From JADHUC01 sp964617665 (GTDB lineage: Bacteria; Planctomycetota; Planctomycetia; Pirellulales; Pirellulaceae): a stretch of 64,000 nucleotides of DNA. A program made the position numbers and the translations under genes. Positions 43,554 through 52,627 of this stretch are shown piece by piece; the first letter of the stretch is position 1; each line of letters opens with the position of its first letter. The notes below the pieces were generated by a model. The model was not told the origin of the DNA. It searched no databases and worked only from the letters and a program-made list of their open reading frames with translations. The stretch covers positions 1 to 64,000 of the forward strand of contig CAZUAH010000009.1 of the NCBI GenBank assembly GCA_964617665.1. The letters are read 5' to 3'.

Positions 43554-45596
43554 ATGACCGCTATGCTGCCACTAGTTCTATGCGTTTTGACGGCGACAAA
43601 CGCGGCCGAGTCTGATGATCTTCGTGTTCTTCCCGAGCGAGTCGATGGCCGTCTGCCATCCGAGATGATGCATCAGTATCTGCTCGCACGCGTTCACGAG
43701 GCGACGGACAGACGTGACCGCGAGTACGAGAAGCTGAAGACACCCGAGCAATTGGTCGACTATCAGCAACGAATGCGCCAGTTCTTCGTCGACAAACTCG
43801 GGGGCTTTCCTGAACGAACGCCGCTGAATGCCAAAGTGGTCGGCAAGGAGCAACGCGACGGCTATCGAATCGAGAAAGTGATCTTCGAGAGCCAGCCCAG
43901 CCACTACGTTACGGCGATTCTCTATCTCCCAGAAGCCGATCCGCCGTATCCGGCCGTGCTGGTCCCATGCGGGCACAGTGGCACGGGGAAGGCTCGTGAT
44001 CTCTACCAGCGAGCGCCGATTCTGATGGCGAAGAACGGAATGGCAGCACTGTGCTACGATCCGATCGACCAGGGCGAGCGTCATCAATTGATCGGCCAGG
44101 ACCGCAAGCCCGTTATCACCTCCAGCACGATGGGCCATAATCTGGCAGGTGTCGGCGCCATCCTGCTTGGTCGCAACACGGCAACCTATCGTACGTGGGA
44201 CGGCATGCGTGCGATCGACTATCTGCAGAGTCGCAAAGAGATCGATCCGGAACGCATCGGATGCACCGGAATATCCGGCGGCGGCACGATGACCAGCTAT
44301 CTGATGGCCCTGGACGATCGGATCTTCGCGGCAGCACCAGGGTGTTACTTGACCACGTTTCGCCGCCTTCTGGACACGATTGGTCCGCAAGACGCCGAGC
44401 AGGACATTCACGGCCAGATCGCCTTTGGCATGGACCACACCGACTATGTGATAATGCGGTCGCCCAAGCCAACGCTCATCATGACTGCCACGCAGGACTA
44501 TTTCGACATCGACGGCGCCTGGCACAATTTTCGGCAGGCCAAGCGGTTCTACACGCGACAGGGATTCGCCGAGCGCGTCGATCTATTTGAAACAGACGGC
44601 AAGCATGGCTTCCCACCCGCGATGCGAGTGGCTGCTTGTCGCTGGCTGCGCCGCTGGCTGCTGCGAGTGGACGATGCCATCACCGAAACCGAAGTCCCTG
44701 TGGCCGAGGAACGCGACGTCTGGTGCACCCCGGAAGGCGAGGTAATGTTGCTCCCCGGTGCCCGTAGCGTCTACGATCTGAATGTCGAATTGTCGGATCA
44801 GCTGGCAAAACAGCGCGAGACCTTCTGGCGCAACAACGACAAAGCAAAGGCGCTGGATGTGGTTCGTCGCATCACGGGGATTCGCAGAATCACGGATCTG
44901 CCTGTACCGCGTTGCGAAAAGACGACGACGATTCAACGCGATGGCTATCGCATCGACAAACTGCTCATCCATCCAAAGGACGGAATCGCACTGCCGGCGC
45001 TTGCGTTTGCCCCAGCAGAGCGAAAAGGCGATGCCTACCTTTACGTTCATGCCGACGGGAAGCACGTCGACGCGGGGCCCGGCGGACGGTTAGAGGGCAT
45101 GGCCCGCGCCGGTCACATCGTCCTGGCGGTTGATCTCCGGGGAATTGGGGGAACATCACGCGGCGACAAACACCGCTACTCGACTCACCTGGGGCCCGCG
45201 TGGCGCGAAATGATCACGGCCTACCTCCTGGGCACGTCGTACTTGGCGATGCGTGCCCAGGACGTGTTGATCTGCGCCCGTTTCTTGGCCGCGTTCGAAT
45301 CGGCTCAGACACCGAATCGAGTGCATCTAATCAGTGTTGGGCGCACGGGCCCGCCAGCGCTGCACGCTGCTGCTCTGGAATCCGGTTCGTTCGCATCTGG
45401 CCGATTCGAAAAATGTCTGATCTCGTGGGACAATGTCGTGCGAACGCCGTTGGCAATGAATCAGTTGGAAAACGTCGTTCACGGAGCCTTGACCGCCTAC
45501 GATTTGCCAGACCTGCGCAGAACGCTGCCAGCCGACAAGTTCGTCACAGTCGAACCGCTGGACGCAACTGAAAAGCCGCAGACGCCCAGACCCTAG
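43554..45596 (+). CDS. Exported double alpha/beta-hydrolase protein, second domain degenerate
   Basis: This 680-aa protein has a short signal peptide (MLPLVLCVLTATNAA). The first alpha/beta-hydrolase domain (about 40-390) has YPAVLVPCGHSGTGKA, and the nucleophile elbow GISGGG with S241 after RIGCTG. A late DGKHGFPPAM carries the likely catalytic His. The fold is like the acetyl-xylan-esterase/dienelactone-hydrolase group. The second domain (about 480-660) keeps hydrolase topology (GHIVLAVDLRGIGGTS) but the elbow reads SVGRTG, with R597 in place of the serine. That half is probably non-catalytic. The start is ATG 43554, behind AAGGAGACC. Confidence 0.83.
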   Translation: MTAMLPLVLCVLTATNAAESDDLRVLPERVDGRLPSEMMHQYLLARVHEATDRRDREYEKLKTPEQLVDYQQRMRQFFVDKLGGFPERTPLNAKVVGKEQRDGYRIEKVIFESQPSHYVTAILYLPEADPPYPAVLVPCGHSGTGKARDLYQRAPILMAKNGMAALCYDPIDQGERHQLIGQDRKPVITSSTMGHNLAGVGAILLGRNTATYRTWDGMRAIDYLQSRKEIDPERIGCTGISGGGTMTSYLMALDDRIFAAAPGCYLTTFRRLLDTIGPQDAEQDIHGQIAFGMDHTDYVIMRSPKPTLIMTATQDYFDIDGAWHNFRQAKRFYTRQGFAERVDLFETDGKHGFPPAMRVAACRWLRRWLLRVDDAITETEVPVAEERDVWCTPEGEVMLLPGARSVYDLNVELSDQLAKQRETFWRNNDKAKALDVVRRITGIRRITDLPVPRCEKTTTIQRDGYRIDKLLIHPKDGIALPALAFAPAERKGDAYLYVHADGKHVDAGPGGRLEGMARAGHIVLAVDLRGIGGTSRGDKHRYSTHLGPAWREMITAYLLGTSYLAMRAQDVLICARFLAAFESAQTPNRVHLISVGRTGPPALHAAALESGSFASGRFEKCLISWDNVVRTPLAMNQLENVVHGALTAYDLPDLRRTLPADKFVTVEPLDATEKPQTPRP

Positions 45597-45654
45597 GGAA
45601 CGGCAGAACCAACACTTCCAGAATACGCCCCAGGGTTGCAGAAATTACTGGTAC

Positions 45655-45791
45655 GATGGCCCTCCGAGGCCGTCCAACGCTGTGCCGCGATGAAGTGTTC
45701 GGAGTGATCGCACAATTCACTCTTCGTGAAAGCTGGACAACGTGACGGAACGTCGCAATCACCCTTGAAACGACGGCCTCGGAGGGCCATC
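45655..45791. repeat. Long inverted repeat between convergent genes
   Basis: Bases 45655-45674 and 45772-45791 are perfect 20-bp inverted repeats (key core GGCCCTCCGAGGCC on the left arm), separated by 97 bases. Transcribed from either side, they would fold into a strong stem. The place, between the ends of genes at 45596 and 45830, suits a bidirectional terminator, but the long spacer is more like a MITE or other palindromic element. Confidence 0.8.
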
Positions 45792-45829
45792 ATACTCGAT
45801 TTCAATGCAACTGTCGGTACGCTGACCGA

Positions 45830-47422
45830 TCAGCCGACCCAAATCGGGGTGGACCAAGCCATGTGCCCATTCTTCTCCGTGACTCGCACATAATACCAGT
45901 CCGTGCTTTGATCGGCCGGACGGCGGTCCTGGAAACGAAAGTCCGCGGTGTATTCTTCCGGGCCGAGCAATTGGTGGATCATGTAGCTTTCGGTCGTGAA
46001 CCCGCCCGTGAATGTAATTTGGTTGTCGGTTATCAGATCCGCCACTCGAGCCTTGACCGTCTGTTCGCACGGCTCGCGGAGCGCAATTGACAAGACAGCG
46101 TCCGGACCAGCGTCCAATTCGCACACGATCGCCTTGGTCGGATCCTCTGCAAAGCACTTCACACGCGACGTGTAGGACGTCAAGTGTAGGTGGTTCGGTG
46201 AGACAACCCGCAGCCGATCGCGCATGTCCTCCTCGTACGGTGCCGACTGGAAACACGGGACGGCTGCAAGAAACCGTCCGCCTTCGATGCGTACGTCCAT
46301 GTCCCAAACACAGGTGCGTCCAAGATCCAACGCGGCCCAGGGCCCCCAACCGTATCGAATACGACATTTCGACTTGCCCGGCAGCTTCAATCCACCAGCG
46401 TAGTGGTCGTCCGGGAAGTGACGATGGATGACCTTGCCGTTTCGGACCAACTCGATCATGGCGATGGCATCCTGGCCTTGCACCTCTACGTCGATTTGAC
46501 GATCCCTCACGGGTGTGACCTGCGACCCCATTGGCTGACCATTCAGCGTCATATCCAACACGATGCGATCGCCCGTCGCAGCATAAGTGCGCCGCGCGCG
46601 AAATGCCTCGAACAGCGACGCGGCCGATAAGTCGCGTGCCCAGACGCCCACCACACCTTCCCCATATGCCCCAGGGTAGCCGCGATGCGAATCGGACGAG
46701 GCAACAAAGCCGAAACGTAGTCCCTTTTCAAGTTGACGCTGTATCGTGTTGACCGTGTCGCGCCCGCCCATGCTGTGACGAATGAAGGGACCGGGTGCTG
46801 TAGTGCTCTCGCTGCACCCATGCTCTGAAAAGATCTCGACGAGCGGCGATGCCGACGATCGAAAGTGATCGAAGTTAGCGCCACGCCAACCGCGAGCGTA
46901 GGCGACATGGTGAGGCACGGCCATCGCTCCTTTCGCCCGGGCGAATCCCAGCAGCTTTTCCACGTGGTCCGGCAAGTACAGATCAGGCTGGTCGTCCGGG
47001 AAGATCATGCAGTAGTCGCCAAAACGGCTGGAGTGCCATTCGTAGCCGAGCAGTGCGGTGAAATCATCTGTGTTGGCCTCGCGGAGCATCTGCCGGGTTT
47101 TGGGCCAATGATCGGCTTGCACCTTGAAGCCGTTGACCCATTTCATGTGCCTGTCTTCCGGCATCTTCGGCATGTCATGCCACGACGCATGCCCCGTAAA
47201 GGCAAAGAAATCGAGATGTTGGCGGGCATTGTCGATGGACCGCGCGAGCGATCCTTTCGCATATCCGATCTCGCAGTGATTGTGGATATCGCCCCAAAAC
47301 AGCCGGTATTTCGATCCGTCCTCCCCGCCTTCGGCGCAAGATTCAAACTGCATACCGGCCAAAAGCGAAGCAGCCAAGGAGCCACCAACGAATCGGCGAC
47401 GTGAAAGTTCATATTCAGACAT
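45830..47422 (-). CDS. Tat-exported PHP-domain protein (DUF3604-like)
   Basis: This 530-aa protein begins MSEYELSRRRFVGGSLAAS, a twin-arginine signal. A PHP metal-dependent phosphoesterase-like domain follows, with the first metal motif WGDIHNHCEIG (D45, H47, H49). Other metal-site candidates are GHASWHD, VPHHVAYARG and SSDSHRGYPG. The C-terminal half is beta-rich (EVQGQDAIAMIELVRNGKVI). PHP enzymes hydrolyse phosphoesters, but the Tat-exported DUF3604 branch has no assigned substrate. I start at ATG 47422, preceded by GGAGGT about 4 bases away; the longer frame to 47521 has no signal at its start. Confidence 0.85.
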   Translation of the reverse strand: MSEYELSRRRFVGGSLAASLLAGMQFESCAEGGEDGSKYRLFWGDIHNHCEIGYAKGSLARSIDNARQHLDFFAFTGHASWHDMPKMPEDRHMKWVNGFKVQADHWPKTRQMLREANTDDFTALLGYEWHSSRFGDYCMIFPDDQPDLYLPDHVEKLLGFARAKGAMAVPHHVAYARGWRGANFDHFRSSASPLVEIFSEHGCSESTTAPGPFIRHSMGGRDTVNTIQRQLEKGLRFGFVASSDSHRGYPGAYGEGVVGVWARDLSAASLFEAFRARRTYAATGDRIVLDMTLNGQPMGSQVTPVRDRQIDVEVQGQDAIAMIELVRNGKVIHRHFPDDHYAGGLKLPGKSKCRIRYGWGPWAALDLGRTCVWDMDVRIEGGRFLAAVPCFQSAPYEEDMRDRLRVVSPNHLHLTSYTSRVKCFAEDPTKAIVCELDAGPDAVLSIALREPCEQTVKARVADLITDNQITFTGGFTTESYMIHQLLGPEEYTADFRFQDRRPADQSTDWYYVRVTEKNGHMAWSTPIWVG

Positions 47423-47491
47423 GCTCACCTCCGCAAGGTCTTGTGCACTCATGACCGGATCACAACCGCGAACAGCGTGACCAACAACGGG

Positions 47492-47640
47492 TGGGGCACG
47501 CTTGCCCCAATTATTCATCAAGGTGGTTCTGAATCATGTCATTTCGAACATGACTCTGCGCCCACCTTCGATAGTGTAGATGTCTGGTAGACGCGTGGCA
47601 ATCGACTCCGCATCGGACGACGTACCCCTTGGCGGTACGT
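47492..47640. promoter_or_regulatory. Two hairpins in the divergent PHP/M49 intergenic region
   Basis: A 6-bp stem (TGGGGC 47492-47497, GCCCCA 47504-47509) is followed by ATTATT; a second, 7-bp stem (ACGTACC 47620-47626, GGTACGT 47634-47640) lies 80 bases before the M49 start. They could be operators or attenuator-like sites. I see no consensus promoter close by. Confidence 0.4.
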
Positions 47641-47719
47641 TTCTCGTGTGTTTCAATTCTCCCTGGCTTTCGAGTCCTGTAAACAATAATCACATCGGCG
47701 ACACAAAGGAGTATGACTG

Positions 47720-49810
47720 ATGATGGCTCTGAAGACGTACATGAATTCACGGTTAACACTTTTGATCCTCACCTTGATTGTGGGCGTGCCGCAGGTAGCG
47801 GTAACAGCCGAGCGCAAATCGGAACCGGCGTCCACGACAAACGCTGACGGCGGCCGAAAGTACCTGCTCGAGCGTGTCGACGACGTCGCGATCGTGCAGC
47901 TTTACGTGAACGGTTTTGATCGGCTGCCGCTTCGGCAGAAGGTCCTGATCTATCACCTGTCCGAAGCCGCCGTCGCCGGGCGCGACATCTTCACCGACCA
48001 GAAGTACAAACACTCGCTGGGGGTCCGGGATTTGATCGAGGAGGTATTGACCCACGCCGACGGGATCAAGCCCGAAACACTTGCCGAAATCCGCCGCTAC
48101 GCGAAGCTCTTCTGGGTGAACAACGGCCCTCACAGCGCCGTGACCAGTCGGAAATATGTATTGAACTGCTCTGCCAAAGATTTTGCCATCGCCGTGAAGA
48201 AGGCGGAATCCAACGGGGCCGATTTGCCCAAGGCTTCCGGCGAATCGACGAGCGATCTACTGGCCCGTGTGAAGCCGATCCTTTTCGACCCGGCCGTCGA
48301 CTCGCTCGTGACAAACAAATCGCCCGGACCAGGGCAAGACATCCTCCAAGCGAGCGCTAATAACTTCTATGAAGACGTCACGATGGAGGAGCTGGAGGGC
48401 TTCAGAGAGCAGTACGCGCTGAATTCCAAGCTCATCAAACGCTCCGACGGGACGCTGGAGGAGATCATTTGGCGGTCCGGTTTCGATGATGTCGTCCCGC
48501 CCGGCATGTACGCCGATGAAATCAATGCGATTGTTGGACATCTGGAATCCGCGATTCCTTTCGCCACACCGAAGATGGCTCGGGCATTGGGCGCCTTGAT
48601 TCAATACTACCGCACCGGGAGTCCGATCGATTTCCGCGCATACAACATCGCCTGGGTTGCCGACGATGATTCGCCGGTCGACACAATCAACGGCTTCATC
48701 GAGGTCTACGTGGACCCACGCGGACAGAAGGGAGCCTTTGAAGGGATCGTCTACTATGACGATCCCGAGAAAATGGACATGATCCGAAAGATCGCGGAAA
48801 ACGCCCAGTGGTTCGAAGAACACATGCCCTTTGATTCGAAGTACCGCAAGCCCGAGGTGAAAGGTGTCTCAGCAAAAGCCATTCAAGTGGTAATGGAAAC
48901 GGGCGACTCGGGCCCCGTGACGCCCATCGGAATCAACCTGCCCAACCCGGGCGACATCCGCGAGCAATACGGCAGCAAGTCCGTGTCACTCAGCAATGTC
49001 CTGGAAGCGTATGACAAAGCCAGCACCCCGGCAGCACGCCGTGAGTTCTGCTATGACGACGGCGAGGTTGAGCGAGCTACGAAGTGGAAAACTCTGGCGT
49101 TGGACCTGGAAGTGAACATGCACGAAGTGATCGGCCACGGCTCGGGCCGCGTGTCGGATCAATTGCAGGTCGATCCGTCGGTGACGATCGGCGAGTACTA
49201 CTCGGCCTTGGAGGAGACGCGAGCGGATCTTGTCGCTCTGTGGTTCATCGGCGACAAGAAACTCGTGGAATTGGGCTTAGTTGCCGAGGAAAATCGCGAG
49301 GAAATCGAACGTACGGCGTACGAAGCCTACACGCGCAATGCTTTGTCTCAACTTCGTCGCGTTCGTGAAGGCGAGCGGTTGGAGGGGGACCACATGCGCA
49401 ATCGTCAGTTGATCGTCCGTTGGTTGGTGGACAATACCAACTCCATCGAAGTGTGCCGCGTAGACGGCAAGACGTACTACAGGGCCGTAGATATGGCACA
49501 GTGGAAACGCGGCGTCGGACGTCTCCTGGCTGAAGTGCAACGAATCAAGTCGGAAGGAGACCGCAAAGCCGCCGCCGATTTATTGGAGGAGTACGGTATC
49601 AAGTTCGATCCAAAGCTGCGCGATGAAGTGGTCGAACGCTACGAGAAACTCGACCGTCCATCCTACGCCGGATTCGTCATGCCCGAACTGAATGCTGTGC
49701 GCGATGACGCCGGAGCGGTCACAGACGTCAAGATCTCGTATCCCATGTGCATCGAGACTCAAATGCTCCAATGGTCGGGCCGTTTGTCCGTCGGTGCAAA
49801 TAGGCAATAG
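47720..49810 (+). CDS. Exported M49-family (dipeptidyl-peptidase III-like) zinc peptidase
   Basis: This 696-aa protein has a signal peptide (RLTLLILTLIVGVPQVAVTA). A peptidase of the M49 (DPP III) family follows. The zinc motif is HEVIGH at 468-473 (HExxGH type), followed by EETRAD at 498-503, whose glutamate completes the zinc site. DPP III enzymes remove dipeptides from short peptides and are usually cytoplasmic; the signal peptide here suggests a periplasmic form. AAAGGAG precedes the two ATGs at 47720 and 47723. It is separated from the following sugar operon by about 80 bases. Confidence 0.9.
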   Translation: MMALKTYMNSRLTLLILTLIVGVPQVAVTAERKSEPASTTNADGGRKYLLERVDDVAIVQLYVNGFDRLPLRQKVLIYHLSEAAVAGRDIFTDQKYKHSLGVRDLIEEVLTHADGIKPETLAEIRRYAKLFWVNNGPHSAVTSRKYVLNCSAKDFAIAVKKAESNGADLPKASGESTSDLLARVKPILFDPAVDSLVTNKSPGPGQDILQASANNFYEDVTMEELEGFREQYALNSKLIKRSDGTLEEIIWRSGFDDVVPPGMYADEINAIVGHLESAIPFATPKMARALGALIQYYRTGSPIDFRAYNIAWVADDDSPVDTINGFIEVYVDPRGQKGAFEGIVYYDDPEKMDMIRKIAENAQWFEEHMPFDSKYRKPEVKGVSAKAIQVVMETGDSGPVTPIGINLPNPGDIREQYGSKSVSLSNVLEAYDKASTPAARREFCYDDGEVERATKWKTLALDLEVNMHEVIGHGSGRVSDQLQVDPSVTIGEYYSALEETRADLVALWFIGDKKLVELGLVAEENREEIERTAYEAYTRNALSQLRRVREGERLEGDHMRNRQLIVRWLVDNTNSIEVCRVDGKTYYRAVDMAQWKRGVGRLLAEVQRIKSEGDRKAAADLLEEYGIKFDPKLRDEVVERYEKLDRPSYAGFVMPELNAVRDDAGAVTDVKISYPMCIETQMLQWSGRLSVGANRQ

Positions 49811-49889
49811 CCATCCAGCTTCGCAACTGGTAAAGTGGCGTAGATTCCATCTTCCGTAACGTGTCTGCTTGTTAGCAAAGGAGCATTTC

Positions 49890-51446
49890 ATGAAACGGTC
49901 CTTTATCGGTCACAGTTGTTCGCGTCGGCAGTTCCTGTCCGGTTGTGCTGCATGCGTAGGGTGTGCAGCAGGTGATATGCTGCTGGGACCGCGCGTGGCC
50001 CGCGCCAACGCACCAAGTAGCGACAAGCCAAAGATCCGTTTGGTGTTTTGTGAGACGACTAACAACAAGCCGATCTGGCCCAACGTCGGCTACGACTTCG
50101 ACGAGCGGCGGAAGCGACTAATTCAAGTGCTGACGCAGGGCTGCCCAGACGTGGAGTTTCTGACCACAAAGGTCATGGACGATCCCAAACACGCCGACGA
50201 GGTGCTTGCAGGCGACAGCGAGGTAGACGGCTATCTAGTCTGCCTCCAGGGTCTTGGCTGGCGCAACGATGTCAACAAGTTGTGCTCGACCGGCAAGCCG
50301 TCCCTTGTGGTAGACAACTTGTTCGGCGGGTCGGGTCTGTTCCTTACGCGATTGCCCGGGATCATGCGCTCCGACAAACCGGTCGACTGGGTCAGTTCCT
50401 CGGAAGATGAAGACATCGCCGCTTCGGCTCGGTGTTTCGCTTTGCTGAAAGACGGAAAGAGCGCTGCCGAAGTGGCTGCTGCATTTCGTGCGACCCGGCG
50501 AAAGAACACGCCTGACGACATGGATTGGACCTGCAAGCCAGATTCCTACCCCGAGCCCGACTTCAACGAAGCACTCAAGAAACTGAAGCAGACAAAGCTT
50601 CTTGTCGTAGGGGGCGGTTGGGGCGGCGACCAGTTTCGCAAGGCTGCCGAGCAGGTCGTGGGCGTGAAGTTCATTCCCATTTCGTTCGAGGAACTGGGCG
50701 GAGCCTATGCGCAAACTGACCGAAAGGCCGCAAGGAAGGCTGCCGAATGCTGGATCGAGGATGCCCAGGAAGTGGTCGAGCCCAGCCAGGGCGAGATCGA
50801 GAAATCCGGCGTCATGTACGTGGCGATGAAACAACTGATCGACAAGCACGAAGCCAGCGGCATCAGCGTCAACTGTCTGGGCGGCTTCTACGGCGGCCAT
50901 GTAGAATCTTATCCTTGCCTTGGATTCTCCCAATTGAACAACGACGGGATGGTGGGCGGATGTGAGGCTGATCAGATGTCAGCGCTGACGATGGCAACGA
51001 TGGGCGCGCTGACTGGACGCCCGGGCTACATCTCCGACCCCGTCATGGATACCTCGAAGAATGTTATCATCTACGCTCATTGTGTAGCCATGACTAAACC
51101 GTTCGGTCCGGACGGAACGTCGAATCCCTACCTCATTCGCAACCACTCCGAGGACCGCAAGGGTGCCGCGATGCAGTCGTTGCTGCCTGAGGGCTACATG
51201 ACGACCACGCTGGAACTCAACCCAGTGTCACGGCAGATGTTGATGCACCAAGCCAAGACGACGGGCAATAACGACAGCGACTTGGCTTGCCGGACCAAAC
51301 TAGAAGCGGTGGTCAAAGGCGATATCGAGAAGCTGACAGAGGAATGGCGGATGGGCTGGCACCGCGTCACGTTCTACGGCGATCTGAAAGAGGCCGTAAC
51401 AGAACTCTGTAGTCGCCTTAAGCTTGAACTGATTGAAGAGGCTTAG
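49890..51446 (+). CDS. Tat-exported L-fucose/L-arabinose isomerase-like protein
   Basis: This 518-aa protein starts MKRSFIGHSCSRRQFLSGCA, a twin-arginine signal with an odd run of cysteines (SGCAACVGCAAG). The rest resembles the fucose/arabinose isomerase superfamily: an N-terminal Rossmann-like part (SEVDGYLVCLQGLGW), the central ISVNCLGGFYGG and GGCEADQMSALTMA, where E and D are metal-ligand candidates, and a C-terminal NHSEDRKGAAMQ. The enzyme would convert an aldose and a ketose, but export by Tat is unexpected for a metabolic isomerase. It is the first gene of the sugar operon; a second, cytoplasmic homologue lies at 57113. AAAGGAG precedes the ATG at 49890. Confidence 0.82.
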   Translation: MKRSFIGHSCSRRQFLSGCAACVGCAAGDMLLGPRVARANAPSSDKPKIRLVFCETTNNKPIWPNVGYDFDERRKRLIQVLTQGCPDVEFLTTKVMDDPKHADEVLAGDSEVDGYLVCLQGLGWRNDVNKLCSTGKPSLVVDNLFGGSGLFLTRLPGIMRSDKPVDWVSSSEDEDIAASARCFALLKDGKSAAEVAAAFRATRRKNTPDDMDWTCKPDSYPEPDFNEALKKLKQTKLLVVGGGWGGDQFRKAAEQVVGVKFIPISFEELGGAYAQTDRKAARKAAECWIEDAQEVVEPSQGEIEKSGVMYVAMKQLIDKHEASGISVNCLGGFYGGHVESYPCLGFSQLNNDGMVGGCEADQMSALTMATMGALTGRPGYISDPVMDTSKNVIIYAHCVAMTKPFGPDGTSNPYLIRNHSEDRKGAAMQSLLPEGYMTTTLELNPVSRQMLMHQAKTTGNNDSDLACRTKLEAVVKGDIEKLTEEWRMGWHRVTFYGDLKEAVTELCSRLKLELIEEA

Positions 51447-51472
51447 GCCCCACGATTTACGTTAGGCAAACA

Positions 51473-52501
51473 ATGGCTGCATTGAAAAGCATCGGAATCT
51501 GCATCATCGGCGGGGGTCGCGCCGGCAGGATCCACGGGCGGAATTTCGCCTCGGGTCGAGTGCCCGGTGCCCGACTGTTGGCCGTGGTCGAGCCCGTGGC
51601 GGAGGCCCGGCAGGCGGCGTGCAAGGAATTGGGCATCGACCGCGCGTACGAATACTACCGCGAAGCCCTGGACGATGCGGACGTGGATGCCGTTATTGTG
51701 GCCACGCCGACACAATACCATCGCGAGATCGTCGTGGCGGCGGCGGACGCTGGCAAACACATCCTTTGCGAGAAGCCTATGGCAATGAACGCAGAGGAGT
51801 GCGACGAGATGATCGCCGCTGTACGACGTGCCGACGTGAAGCTGCAGATCGGCTTCATGCGACGATTCGACGCGAGTTTCGTTGCCGCGAAACGACGCAT
51901 CGAGGCCGGCGACATCGGCAATGTTGTGCTGGTCAAGTCGTTGACCCACGGCCCCACTACGCCCAAGCCGTGGATGTACGACATCCGCAAGAGCAACGGG
52001 CCGCTGGCAGAAGTGAACAGCCACGATATCGACACGTTGCGTTGGTTCACGGGCAGCGAATTCGAGGAGGTCTATGCCATCGGCGGCAACTATCGCTCGC
52101 CGGATGCCCGTGAGCAGTTTCCCGACTTCTACGACAACGTGATCCTTAACGCGCGATTCCAGAGCGGGATGCAGGGCTCGATCAGCGGCGCTCAGGGCGT
52201 GCAATACGGCTACGATTCGCGTTGTGAGATCCTGGGCGAGAAAGGGCTGATCAGCGTAGGCAGCCTGGCAGACAATACAGTGGTGTCGCATACGGTCGCG
52301 GGTATGACGGCGCCTATCGTTCGGAGTTGGAAGAACCTGTTCCTGGACGCCTACCGTGAAGAGGACGAACACTTCGTTCGTTGTATCCGTGAGAATCGCC
52401 CACCGCGAGTGGGCGGATTGGACGGAAAGGCGGCCGTGATGGTCGTGAACGCGGGAAACCGGTCCATCGTAGAGAAACGTCCAGTGAAACTAGAAGCTTG
52501 A
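51473..52501 (+). CDS. Gfo/Idh/MocA-family NAD(P)-dependent oxidoreductase
   Basis: This 342-aa cytoplasmic dehydrogenase has an N-terminal Rossmann domain with GGGRAG at 13-18, the ATPTQYH segment, and the family's E100-K101-P102 motif in CEKPMAM. The second domain has the likely catalytic H184 in VNSHDIDTLRWF. The type resembles inositol 2-dehydrogenases and other sugar dehydrogenases (an oxidised polyol or sugar is the probable substrate). It follows the isomerase gene by 26 bases. A hairpin element separates it from the FGGY kinase. Confidence 0.92.
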   Translation: MAALKSIGICIIGGGRAGRIHGRNFASGRVPGARLLAVVEPVAEARQAACKELGIDRAYEYYREALDDADVDAVIVATPTQYHREIVVAAADAGKHILCEKPMAMNAEECDEMIAAVRRADVKLQIGFMRRFDASFVAAKRRIEAGDIGNVVLVKSLTHGPTTPKPWMYDIRKSNGPLAEVNSHDIDTLRWFTGSEFEEVYAIGGNYRSPDAREQFPDFYDNVILNARFQSGMQGSISGAQGVQYGYDSRCEILGEKGLISVGSLADNTVVSHTVAGMTAPIVRSWKNLFLDAYREEDEHFVRCIRENRPPRVGGLDGKAAVMVVNAGNRSIVEKRPVKLEA

Positions 52502-52530
52502 AACTAGAAGGCTCTTCAGGAGTGAGACCG

Positions 52531-52598
52531 GGAGGGCGAAGCTCCTGCTGAGCCGTGTTCTCCTACGCTTTCGGCTCGGCGGGAGCCTCGCCCTCCCT
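52531..52598. repeat. Palindromic repeat, family I, copy 1
   Basis: Two 26-base arms at 52531-52556 and 52573-52598 form an inverted repeat with 3 mismatches and a 16-base loop. The left arm is identical to that at 56997-57022. Key sequences are GGGAGGGCGAAGCTCC on the left and GGAGCCTCGCCCTCCC on the right. It lies between the Gfo and FGGY genes, and would make a strong RNA stem. It could be a REP/MITE-type element acting as an mRNA stabiliser or attenuator. Confidence 0.88.
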
Positions 52599-52627
52599 GA
52601 ATACCAAAGCCCTTTCGTACGCGCGTC

